Below, piece after piece: positions 23,829 to 31,689 of a stretch of DNA of 64,000 nt. Position 1 is the first letter of the stretch; each line of letters begins with the position of its first letter. The DNA is taken from contig DASVDG010000037.1 of NCBI GenBank assembly GCA_036381255.1, positions 112,331 to 176,330 of the forward strand. Reading direction: 5' to 3'. A program made the translations under genes and the position numbers. Below the pieces are notes generated by a model, which saw only the letters and a list, made by a program, of their open reading frames with translations, did no database searches and had not been told where the DNA came from. This stretch comes from CALBZE01 sp036381255. Its GTDB lineage: Bacteria > Gemmatimonadota > Gemmatimonadetes > Longimicrobiales > RSA9.

Positions 23829-25292
23829 ATGTCGTTCGGCGTCGTGCGTGCACCGGAGTTCCAGGAGGGTCTCGACTGGCTGAACACGGGTGGGTCGCCG
23901 CTGCGCCTCGCGGAGCTGCGCGGCAAGGTCGTGCTGCTGGACTTCTGGACCTACGGCTGAATCAACTGCCTTCACGAACTTCCGCAGTTGCGGAAGCTGG
24001 AAGCGTGGTTCCCGGCCGAGCTGGTCGTGGTGGGCGTCCATTCGGGGAAGTTCATTGCGGAGCGGGATACGGCGAACATCCGGGAGGCCGTCCTGCGGCA
24101 CGGCATCGACCACCCGGTCGTCAACGACCGGCAGTTCCGGATCTGGCGATCGTACGCGGTGAACGCGTGGCCGACGTTGGTGCTGGTCGACCCGGAGGGG
24201 CGGGTCGTCGGGCAGCAGGCGGGCGAGCTCCCGGCGGAGCGACTGGCGGAGGTCATCCGGCGCGTCGTCGCGGACGCGGAGTCGGCGGGCACGCTGGATC
24301 GCGCGCCGCGCACGTTCCGGCCCGAGTGGGAACTGGAACCGGACCGCATGCTTCGTCATCCCGCGAAGGTGCGGGTGGACGCGGCCTCGGGGCGGTTATT
24401 CCTTGCGGACACCGGGCACCATCGCGTGCTGGTGGTCCGGATCGATGCGGATGGCCGGGGCGGCGCGCTCGAGGCCGTGATCGGCGGCGGGGCCGCGGGG
24501 CTGGAGGACGGACCGTTCGAGGCCGCCGCGTTCCGCAACCCCCACGGCCTGGCCCTCGCCGGGGACACGCTGTACGTGGCGGACACGGAGAACCACGCGA
24601 TCCGATCGGTAGACCTGGCCCGCGGGAGGGTGGCGGTGCTGGCCGGGACGGGCGAGCAGGCGCGGCCGTTCAATCCGGGGGGGCGGGGGCGGGACGTCGC
24701 CCTGAACTCGCCCTGGGACGTTCTGGTGCAGGACGGCGCGTTGTACGTCGCGATGGCGGGCCCGCACCAGATCTGGCGGCTGGACCCGACCACGGGCGGG
24801 GCGGCGCCGTGGGCGGGGACGGGCGCGGAGGCGCTGGTCGACGGACCGCGCGGCGAGGCGGCGCTCGCGCAGCCGAGCGGCCTGGCCACGGACGGCAGAC
24901 GGCTGTACTTCGCGGACGCGGAGGACAGTGCGATCCGGTGGGCGGAGCTCGGCGCGGCGGGCGCGGTGCACACCATCGTCGGCACGGGGCTCTTCGACTT
25001 CGGCGACCGCGACGGCGCCGGCGATGAGGTCCGTCTCCAGCATCCGCTCGGCGTCGCGTGGCACGACGGCGTAGTTTTCGTGGCCGACACGTACAACGGT
25101 AAGATCAAGCGCGTCGACCCTGCGACGCGCGCGTGCAACACCGTGCCGATCGCCGAGGGCGAGTTGTGGGAGCCGGGCGGGCTCGATGTCGCCGGCGGGC
25201 GGATCTACGTCGCGGACACAAATCACCACCGCGTCGCAGTCGTGGATCCGGCCGGCGGGCCGGTCGAGACGTTCGAGATCCGCGGGGCGTAG
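23829..25292 (+). CDS. Thioredoxin-like/NHL-repeat protein, candidate selenoprotein (TGA = Sec at residue 44)
   Basis: Read through the in-frame TGA at 23958-23960, this is one 487-residue protein. Residues 15-150 form a thioredoxin-like domain with GKVVLLDFWTYG, then U44-I-N-C47, then LHELPQLRKLE; related proteins have Cys at the TGA position (FWTFCCVNC-type motif), so the TGA falls on the first residue of the CxxC redox pair. Residues 170-487 form an NHL beta-propeller with repeated ADTGHHRV-, ADTENHAI- and ADTYNGKI-type blades. A SECIS-like hairpin follows the TGA. Conventional annotation would give a 43-residue fragment plus a gene from TTG 23988. The alternative, a TGC-to-TGA nonsense mutation, cannot be excluded here. 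It is probably a thiol/selenol oxidoreductase; no signal peptide is visible. Confidence 0.75.
23958..23996 (+). promoter_or_regulatory. UGA codon plus bacterial SECIS-like hairpin
   Basis: After the TGA (23958-23960) comes an 18-nt spacer, then CTTCCGC (23979-23985), loop AGTT and GCGGAAG (23990-23996): a perfect 7-bp stem. There are 25 nt between the UGA and the loop, and a G sits at the second loop position, as bacterial SECIS models require. The hairpin lies inside the coding sequence and uses CTT, CTT and TTG Leu codons that are uncommon around it. Confidence 0.6.
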
Positions 25293-25488
25293 CGCGGGCG
25301 GGCGGCATTACGGGCGGGCGATGTCGCGGATTCCCGCATTGCGCCGGCGGCGGTCCCGGGATCGGCGCTCCCGGCCACTCCCGCCCGCCGGCGGCACCCG
25401 GCTTGCGTCGCGCGATCGACCCTCCGGCCGCGCCCCGCGCCGCACGCGCCGGGCGCATCGCAGCGACCTTCGATCGAACGGAGCGATC

Positions 25489-26757
25489 ATGAGCGTGTCA
25501 ACCGCACGCCCCCTCGGCCGCGTTCGGGTGCGCCGCCGCCGGGAGGGGCGGCCGGCGGCCCTCCTCCTCCTGCTCGTCGTGGCCGCGCCCGGCATCGCCG
25601 GCGCGCGGCAGGCGCCGGCGGGCGCGGCCGGCCGGCAGGCCTCGGCCGCGCCCGCCCGGGAATCTGCGGCGGCCGCGGAAGCGAGCAAGGCGCCGAGGCT
25701 GCGCGTCGCCGTGGACGAGGAGCGTCGCGAGCTCGTTCTCGAGCTCGGTCCGCTGGAGCTGCCGGCGCACGCGACGCATCACGAGGTGCGCCAGCCGGCG
25801 GCGCAGACGGGCACGATCCCGGTCGATGGATGGATTCACGGCTACCGCGTCGAGATCGTGGACGGCGAAGGTCGGCCGGTCCCGCAGGCGGTGCTGCACC
25901 ACGTCAACGTGATCTCGCCGGACCAGCGCGAGCTGTTCAGCCAGATCATGCTGCGGATCGCGGCGGCGGGGCAGGAGACCGCGCCGGCGGAGCTGCCGCG
26001 GCTGATCGGCTACCGGGTACGGGAGGGGCAGCGCCTGCTGGTCACGGCCGCGTTCCACAACCCGACGCCCGGGGCGTACCACGGCGCGGTGCTGCGCGTG
26101 CGGATGCCGTACACGCCCGCGGACGCGTGGCTCCGCCCGGTTTCCGGCTACCCGTTCTACATGGACGTGATGCCGCCGGCGAGCGTCCATTCCTACGACC
26201 TGCCGCCCGGTCGCTCGTCGAGGAGCTGGGAGGCGAGCCCGGCCGTGCCGGGCCGGATCCTCGGCGTGGGCGGGCACCTCCACAAGTACGGCGTCGCGCT
26301 GCGGCTCGAGGACGTCACGGCCGGCGAGCTGATCTGGGAGGCACGGCCGATCGTCGACGAGGACGGCGACGTCATCGGGATACCGGTCCAGCGCTTCTTC
26401 CGGACGCTCGGCGTGCCCGTCCGCCCGGATCACGTCTACCGCCTGACCGCGATCTACGACAACCCGACGGGCGACACGATCCCCGACGGCGCCATGGGCA
26501 CGCTCGGCGGGCTCTTCATCCCCACGCCGGGCGTGGAGTGGCCGACCGCCGATCCGGACCACCCGGAGTACCGGCTGGACGTCGAGATCGTGACGTCACC
26601 GTACTACGGGCACGGCGCGCACGCGATGGCGGGGGAAGCCGAGGGCGGGCGCGTGGGCGAGCGCGACGGCGGGCGCGGAGAAGGGGCCGGGCATCGCGAC
26701 GGCGGCGGACATCGGCACGGGAGCGACGTGTCCGGCGGGAGCGCGCCCGGCCATTGA
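25489..26757 (+). CDS. SURNod19-like secreted protein with His/Gly-rich tail
   Basis: The 422-residue product has a long, Arg-rich N region and a hydrophobic core ALLLLLVVAAPGIAG with an AxA-like cleavage site. The body contains VLHHVNVISP, LLVTAAFHNPTPGAYHG, GGHLHKYGVALRLED and YRLTAIYDNPTGDTI, which resemble the SURNod19 domain; that domain is related to the fold of copper type II ascorbate-dependent monooxygenases. The last 50 residues are rich in His, Gly and Asp (GHRDGGGHRHGSD), a possible metal-binding tail. It lies 196 bases after the selenoprotein candidate on the same strand. Function is unknown. Confidence 0.75.
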   Translation: MSVSTARPLGRVRVRRRREGRPAALLLLLVVAAPGIAGARQAPAGAAGRQASAAPARESAAAAEASKAPRLRVAVDEERRELVLELGPLELPAHATHHEVRQPAAQTGTIPVDGWIHGYRVEIVDGEGRPVPQAVLHHVNVISPDQRELFSQIMLRIAAAGQETAPAELPRLIGYRVREGQRLLVTAAFHNPTPGAYHGAVLRVRMPYTPADAWLRPVSGYPFYMDVMPPASVHSYDLPPGRSSRSWEASPAVPGRILGVGGHLHKYGVALRLEDVTAGELIWEARPIVDEDGDVIGIPVQRFFRTLGVPVRPDHVYRLTAIYDNPTGDTIPDGAMGTLGGLFIPTPGVEWPTADPDHPEYRLDVEIVTSPYYGHGAHAMAGEAEGGRVGERDGGRGEGAGHRDGGGHRHGSDVSGGSAPGH

Positions 26758-26772
26758 CCGCCGGGCCGGGCC

Positions 26773-28479
26773 TCACATCCTCCGGTACCGCGGCCCGCTC
26801 CCGCCCTCGCGGGGCGTCCAGCGCGGGCCGAGCACGTCCGTCGCCTTGCAGTCGATGCAGTTCGGCGCGTTGACGACGAGGACGTCGCCATCGCGCTCGT
26901 AGACGCCGGCCGGGCAGAGGTGCACGTACAGCTCGGCGATCTCCTCGGGGATGTCCCGGCCGATGATCAGGTGGGACGGGATGTCGTCGCGCGTCTTGTT
27001 GCCCGACTTGAAGACCGCGTCGAGCTTGCGGATCGTGAGGCCGCCATCGTCGGGGATCGTCGTCGCCGGGCCGGCGACGCGCGCGACGCGGTTGTCCGCC
27101 TCCATGTCGATCTTGCCGCCGGGGAACGCGCCCTTCGTCACGGTCATCAGGCTCGCCTTGAGGCCGCCGACGTAGAAGCCGTCCTTGAACGCGAGGCGCA
27201 TGTTGCGGCGTTCGTAGAGGTCCTTCACGATGAAGCTGTCGTTCACGAGGCGGTCGTACTCGGCGAGCGATGCGCCGGAGACGTCGTCGGCCTTGAGCGC
27301 CTTGAAGATCGCGCGCGCGGCGAAGATCCCGGACATCATGGCGTAGTGGATCCCCTTGAGCGAGGCGACCTCGACGAAGCCGGCGGAGTCGCCGAGGATG
27401 ACGACGCCGTCGCCGGATCGGCGCTCGGGGAGCGAGTAGTAGCCGCCTTCGGGGATCGTCTTCGCGCCCCACTCGACCAGCTCGCCGCCCTCGAGGTACG
27501 CCCGGAAGAGCGGGTGCAGCTTCATGCGCTGGAGTAGCGCGTGCACGTCGAGACCGGCGTTGTGGTAGTCGAGCCCGGCGACGAGGCCGATCGCGACGAG
27601 GTTCGGCTCGAGCGGGTACATGAAGCTGCCGCCGAAGGTGTCGCGGGGGAGCGGCCAGCCGAGCGTGTGGACGATCGCGTCGAGCGGCTTCTTCGTCTCC
27701 CAGATCTCCTTGACGCCGAGTGCGTAGATCTGCGGGTTCGCGTGCGGCACCTGCTGCCACTGGAGGTACGCCTGGGAGAGCAGGCCGCGCGTGCCTTCGG
27801 CGAGCGCGGTGACGCGCGCGACGATGTCGGTCGGCGGCATGTAGCTCCCCGTCGGCTGGCCGTCGCGGCCGAGGCCGGTCGGCGCGGTGCGCACGCCGAT
27901 GACGCGGTCGCCGTCGACGAGGAGCGAGGCGGCGGGGAAGCCGGTGAAGACGTTGATCCCGGCCTCCTCGGCCTTGTCGCCGAGCCAGCGCACGATCTCG
28001 GAGATCGAGGCGATGTAGTTGCCGTGGTTGCGCATCGTCGGCGGCGCGGGGAGCCGGATCGCGCGCCCCTCCGTCAGCATGTAGACGCGCTCGCCGGTGA
28101 CGGGTGCGCGGAACGGGAAGTCGTCGTTCTTCAGGTCGGGGAACAGCTCGCGGAACGCGACGGGGTTGACGACCGCGCCGGAGAGGCAGTGCTCGCCGAG
28201 GCCGTCGGCCTTCTCGAGCACGGCGATCTCGACGTCGCCGATACCGCCGCCGTTCTCGTTGTCCTCGCGGACGAGCCGCGCCAGCTCGATCGCGCCGGCC
28301 AGCCCCGCCGGGCCGCCGCCGACGAAGACGACGTCCATCGGGACGTGCTCCTCCTCGGGCGCCTCGTTCAGGATCAGTCGGTCCATCGGCAGCTCCGGCT
28401 GGAACCGCGCCGGGACCACCGGCCCGCCCGCCTTGCCGCCGATCTTTGCCTTGCCGCTCTCCACTGCGTTCTCGTTCAT
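26773..28479 (-). CDS. Electron transfer flavoprotein:quinone oxidoreductase
   Basis: The 568-residue membrane-associated flavoprotein moves electrons from reduced ETF to the quinone pool. It has the FAD-binding VVFVGGGPAGLAGAIELARL, the quinone/FAD segments EHCLSGAVVNP and MLTEGRAIRLP, and a C-terminal ferredoxin-like region beginning CPAGVYE (Cys522). The usual CxxCxxC cluster motif reads C541-I-D-C544-K-A-T547, so one of the four expected 4Fe-4S ligands is replaced by Thr. ATG 28479 was preferred over an upstream in-frame start at 28518 because recognisable sequence begins after it. It follows moeA by 49 bases and serves the etfBA genes of this window. Confidence 0.93.
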   Translation of the reverse strand: MNENAVESGKAKIGGKAGGPVVPARFQPELPMDRLILNEAPEEEHVPMDVVFVGGGPAGLAGAIELARLVREDNENGGGIGDVEIAVLEKADGLGEHCLSGAVVNPVAFRELFPDLKNDDFPFRAPVTGERVYMLTEGRAIRLPAPPTMRNHGNYIASISEIVRWLGDKAEEAGINVFTGFPAASLLVDGDRVIGVRTAPTGLGRDGQPTGSYMPPTDIVARVTALAEGTRGLLSQAYLQWQQVPHANPQIYALGVKEIWETKKPLDAIVHTLGWPLPRDTFGGSFMYPLEPNLVAIGLVAGLDYHNAGLDVHALLQRMKLHPLFRAYLEGGELVEWGAKTIPEGGYYSLPERRSGDGVVILGDSAGFVEVASLKGIHYAMMSGIFAARAIFKALKADDVSGASLAEYDRLVNDSFIVKDLYERRNMRLAFKDGFYVGGLKASLMTVTKGAFPGGKIDMEADNRVARVAGPATTIPDDGGLTIRKLDAVFKSGNKTRDDIPSHLIIGRDIPEEIAELYVHLCPAGVYERDGDVLVVNAPNCIDCKATDVLGPRWTPREGGSGPRYRRM

Positions 28480-28525
28480 GTGCTCCACCGTTCGATCGTC
28501 CCATCGCGGACCGCGCAAACGCGGT

Positions 28526-28555
28526 AATTTACGTCATTTCGGCCAAAAACCCCAA
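28526..28555 (-). promoter_or_regulatory. Weak candidate promoter for ETF-QO
   Basis: On the minus strand TTGGGG (28550-28555) and TAAATT (28526-28531) are 18 bp apart in a locally AT-rich stretch covering the end of moeA, about 50 bases before the ETF-QO start. The -35 match is poor. It would let ETF-QO be expressed independently of the cofactor genes. Confidence 0.3.
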
Positions 28556-29935
28556 ATCCGGCGCCGCGTCGTCCCCGTGGCGCAGCGGGATGGCCGTGAT
28601 CTCCGCCCCCGACTCCACCGCCGCGACGCCCGCGGGGACCACGAGCAGCGCATCCGCCGCGGCGACGGAGGAGAGGATCCCCGAGCCCTGCGCGCCGGTG
28701 AGGCGGGCGGCGAGGCGGCCGTCGGCGTCCGGCTCGAGGCGTGCACGGGGGAAGTGGGTGAGCCGGCCTGCGCCCGGGATCCGTTCCGCGGCCCGGACGC
28801 GGATCGTGCGGGCGTGGACGTCGAGCCGGCCGAGCATACGCCGGATCGCGGGGCGGACCAGGACCTCGAAGGTGACGAGCGCGGAGACCGGGTTGCCGGC
28901 GAGGCCGAAGACGGGGACGCCGTCGAGCCGCCCGAAGGAGAACGGGCTGCCCGGGCGCATGCGCACGCGCCAGAAGTCGAGCTCGAAGCCGAGTCCGGCG
29001 AGTGCGTCTTTCATCAGGTCGTGCTGCCCGACGCTCGCGCCCGCCGTCGTGACGATCGCGTCGGCGTCGCGGCCGGCGGCGAGGCGCTCGCGGAGGTCGG
29101 CGGGGTCGTCGGCGGCGATGCCGAGCGGGAGCGGCTCGCCGCCGGCGTGGGTCACGGCCGCGGCGAGCGCGTAGCTGTTCGAATTGACGATGCGCCGGCC
29201 GGCCGCGACTTCGTCGAAGCGGTCGAGGTCGACCAGTTCGTCGCCGTTCGAGAGGATCGCGATGCGAGGGCGGCGCGTGACGCGCACCTCCGCGTGCCCC
29301 GTCGCGGCCAGGAGCCCGATCGCGGCGGGTGCGACCACGCGCCCGGCCTCGAGGACGTGCGTCCCAGCCCGCACGTCCTCGCCCCGGCGACGGATGTTGC
29401 GGCGGGCGTCGGCGTCGCTGAAGACGCGGATCGTGCTGCCGACGCCGCCCGCGTCCGCGACGCCGTGGCCCGACCGGCCCGGGCGCGCGCCGCCGGACCG
29501 ATCCGCCGACGTGCCGTCGCGGATCGCGCCGGCGGCCGGCGCGGCGTCGCCCCACGCGTCCGTGTGCTCGACGCGGATGACGGAGTCGGCGCCCTCGGGC
29601 ACGGGCGCGCCGGTCATGATCCTCGCGGCCTCGCCCGGCCCGATCGGGCGAGACGGGAACCCGCCCGCGGGGATGTCGTCGACGACGACCAGGCGCGCGG
29701 GCGCATCGTCCGTCGCCCCCTCGATGTCCGCGGCGCGCACGGCGAAGCCGTCCATCGCGCTGTTGTCCCACGGCGGCTGGTCGATCGGCGAGGCGGCGGG
29801 CTCGACCAGCGTGCGGCCGAGTGCGTCCAGGAGCGGGACCGCCTCGGCGGGGAGCGGCCGGACCGCGGCGAGGATCCGGTCGAGCGCCTCGGGGACGGAG
29901 AGCCAGTCGGGCTCGCCGGTGTGCCAGTCAGCCAT
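28529..29935 (-). CDS. moeA: Molybdopterin molybdenumtransferase
   Basis: The 468-residue protein inserts molybdate (or tungstate) into adenylated molybdopterin. The MoeA signatures are DNSAMDGFAVRAADIEG, VPEGADSVIRVEHT, the MPT-binding VTTAGASVGQHDLMKD and FGLAGNPVSALVTFE. It is somewhat long because of an insert of about 40 Gly/Ala/Arg-rich residues around 135-170. It ends in TAA and starts at ATG 29935, overlapping mobA by eight bases. It forms a cofactor operon with fdhD and mobA and fits the tungstate/molybdate transporter at 36311-38971. Confidence 0.94.
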   Translation of the reverse strand: MADWHTGEPDWLSVPEALDRILAAVRPLPAEAVPLLDALGRTLVEPAASPIDQPPWDNSAMDGFAVRAADIEGATDDAPARLVVVDDIPAGGFPSRPIGPGEAARIMTGAPVPEGADSVIRVEHTDAWGDAAPAAGAIRDGTSADRSGGARPGRSGHGVADAGGVGSTIRVFSDADARRNIRRRGEDVRAGTHVLEAGRVVAPAAIGLLAATGHAEVRVTRRPRIAILSNGDELVDLDRFDEVAAGRRIVNSNSYALAAAVTHAGGEPLPLGIAADDPADLRERLAAGRDADAIVTTAGASVGQHDLMKDALAGLGFELDFWRVRMRPGSPFSFGRLDGVPVFGLAGNPVSALVTFEVLVRPAIRRMLGRLDVHARTIRVRAAERIPGAGRLTHFPRARLEPDADGRLAARLTGAQGSGILSSVAAADALLVVPAGVAAVESGAEITAIPLRHGDDAAPDLGFLAEMT

Positions 29936-30554
29936 CGCTCGCCTCCGCGGCGAGGCGCTCGGCGCGGTCGCGCTCGTCGGGCGTGTTCACGTTGAGGAAC
30001 AGGCGCTCCGGCTCGCCGAACGCACGAACCTCGGCGAGCGGGATGCGGCGGACGCGGACGTCATCGAAGAAGCCGACGATGTGTCGCTCGCCGCGCTCGA
30101 GCTCCGCTTCGATCGCGGGGATGCACCCCGTGCCGTACCAGGCGCAGAGCGGCTCGACGCCGCGTCGCCCGCCGCTCTCGGGCGCCACGACATCCGCGTC
30201 CGCGGTGTCGGCGAGGAGCCGGCGGAGCAGGGCGGGGTCGAGGAACGGCATGTCGCAGGCGACGGCGAGGGCGCCGGGTCGCCCTTCTTCCCGGGCCCAG
30301 AGCAGCGCGGTCAGGATCCCGCCGAGCACGCCGAGACCGGGGCGGGCATCGGGGCGCATCGGCAGACCGAGGCCGTCGTAGAGCGCGGCGTCGTTCGCGA
30401 TGATCACAATGTCGTCGCACGCCGCCGCCAGGGCGGCGCGGACGCGCTCGACGATCGGCGTGCCGTCGATCGTGGCGAGCGCCTTGGGCGCGCCGTAGCG
30501 GCGGCTCCGGCCGCCGGCCAGGATCGCGCCGAAGGGCGCGGGCGGCGTCCTCAT
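29928..30554 (-). CDS. mobA: Molybdenum cofactor guanylyltransferase
   Basis: The 208-residue nucleotidyltransferase converts Mo-molybdopterin to the bis-MGD form used by formate dehydrogenases and related DMSO-reductase-family enzymes. The GTP-binding motif ILAGGRSRRYGAPKAL is at 11-26 and the metal-binding VACDMPFLDP is near the middle, with FLNVNTPDE at the C terminus. It overlaps moeA by eight bases and fdhD by four, so the three genes are translationally coupled. Confidence 0.93.
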   Translation of the reverse strand: MRTPPAPFGAILAGGRSRRYGAPKALATIDGTPIVERVRAALAAACDDIVIIANDAALYDGLGLPMRPDARPGLGVLGGILTALLWAREEGRPGALAVACDMPFLDPALLRRLLADTADADVVAPESGGRRGVEPLCAWYGTGCIPAIEAELERGERHIVGFFDDVRVRRIPLAEVRAFGEPERLFLNVNTPDERDRAERLAAEASDG

Positions 30555-31315
30555 GGCGTCGCGCCCGCGCGCCGCCCGTCGTCCGTCGCCGGGGCGTACA
30601 GTCGCGGCTCCTTGCCGACGGCGCGGCCGAGGATCGGGATCCCGGCCGCGCCGGCGATCTGGACGGCGAGCGTGGTCGGGACGGAGCGGCTGGCGATCCA
30701 CCGGAGCCGGGCGCGCGCCGCCTTGAGCGCGATCTCGCCGCTGATCCGCGCCGTCAGGACCAGCCCCAGCCCCGCGGGATCTTCGCCGCCGAGGAGCGCG
30801 AGACCGATCGCTTTGTCGACGGCGTTGTGGCGGCCGACCTCCTCGATGTGGTGGCGCAGCGTGCGGCCGTCGGAGAGCGCCGCGGCGTGTACGCCGCCGG
30901 TCTCGCGGTGGCCGTCGCCGGCCGCGAAGAGTGCGCGGAAGAGGGTGGGGAAGTCGGCGTCGTCGGGGAGCGTGCCGGGCCCGGCGCCGCGGTCGAGCGC
31001 GTGGGGTTCGCAGTGGAGGAAGTGCACCAGGCCGCAGCCGTGCTCGCGCCGGTGTCGGCGCTCGGCGTCGGACCGGGCGGCGCGGTCCGCCGGGACCCGC
31101 ACGCGTGCGCCGATTGCGTCGCCTTCGTCCACGATCTCGACGGGCGGCAGCGGCTCGCCGGGCGCGAGGCAGCCCTCGGCCACGAGCCAGCCGAGGGCGA
31201 GCGCGTGCAGGTGCTCCGGCGTGCAGCTCCAGGTCGCGACGCGGCGGCCGTTCAGCTCGAGCCAGAACGGCGCTTCGGGGACCGCGCCCGGCGTGGGAAC
31301 GATCGTCGTCGTCAT
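30551..31315 (-). CDS. fdhD: Sulfur carrier protein FdhD (formate dehydrogenase accessory)
   Basis: The 254-residue protein carries sulfur from a cysteine desulfurase to the MGD cofactor and is needed for active formate dehydrogenase. It has ETGGVHAAAL, EEVGRHNAVDKAIG and TARISGEIALKAA, the family's main blocks. The usual CxxC reads C94-G-L-V97 (HGCGLVHF), so only one Cys remains, with another Cys at about 102 (LHCEP). ATG 31315 is the first start of the operon. Its presence implies a formate-dehydrogenase-type enzyme outside the window. Confidence 0.9.
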   Translation of the reverse strand: MTTTIVPTPGAVPEAPFWLELNGRRVATWSCTPEHLHALALGWLVAEGCLAPGEPLPPVEIVDEGDAIGARVRVPADRAARSDAERRHRREHGCGLVHFLHCEPHALDRGAGPGTLPDDADFPTLFRALFAAGDGHRETGGVHAAALSDGRTLRHHIEEVGRHNAVDKAIGLALLGGEDPAGLGLVLTARISGEIALKAARARLRWIASRSVPTTLAVQIAGAAGIPILGRAVGKEPRLYAPATDDGRRAGATP

Positions 31316-31323
31316 CGCTCGCG

Positions 31324-31548
31324 TCAGACGGGGGGAAGGAGCCAGCGGACGATCCCACTCGGGATCCCGTACGGGATGAACCCGAAGACGGCGGTGAGCA
31401 GCGCGCGGCCGGCCGCGGACGCGACCGCGACGAGCGCCGCCGGCTCCGTCGCAGCTCGGTCGGCCTCGACCGCCTCGTCGACGTCGGTGCGGAGCGGCGC
31501 CGCGCCGATCATGCGGTCGGACAGGGGCCTGCGCCTCTGGATCTCCAT
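31324..31548 (-). CDS. Small hydrophobic protein (74 aa)
   Basis: ATG 31548 is preceded on the minus strand by GGAGG at about eight bases. The product has a charged N-terminal half (MEIQRRRPLSDRM, DVDEAVEADRAATE) and a hydrophobic C-terminal half, LVAVASAAGRALLTAVFGF then IPSGIVRWLL, which could form one or two membrane segments. It is not a recognised family. It ends nine bases before fdhD and may be the first gene of that operon. It is divergent from the Gly/Tyr-rich BON protein. Confidence 0.6.
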   Translation of the reverse strand: MEIQRRRPLSDRMIGAAPLRTDVDEAVEADRAATEPAALVAVASAAGRALLTAVFGFIPYGIPSGIVRWLLPPV

Positions 31549-31689
31549 GTTCGGGCCTCCAGGGAGGACGGGTCGGATCGCTTCGAAGATAGGCGATGCG
31601 CCCGCTCGTAGAAAGGCGTCGCGCGGCACCGATGTTGCGGCCGGTCCCGGCCGGTGCGTCCTGACCCAATTCATCCAGGAGGAGCAGCA

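Noticed and set aside
23791..23925. Complete minus-strand tRNA, including a tRNA-Sec
   Set aside because: Only the T-arm and acceptor-like strand are present. The nearest complement to the acceptor is about 130 bases away inside coding sequence, and no anticodon arm with the right geometry was found.
23988..25292. Independent gene starting at TTG 23988
   Set aside because: It would begin in the middle of the thioredoxin fold, just after the CxxC site, with no ribosome site. The same frame upstream of the TGA supplies the missing strand and active site.
28097..29995. Plus-strand open frame over ETF-QO and moeA
   Set aside because: It overlaps two firmly identified minus-strand genes and has no family motif.
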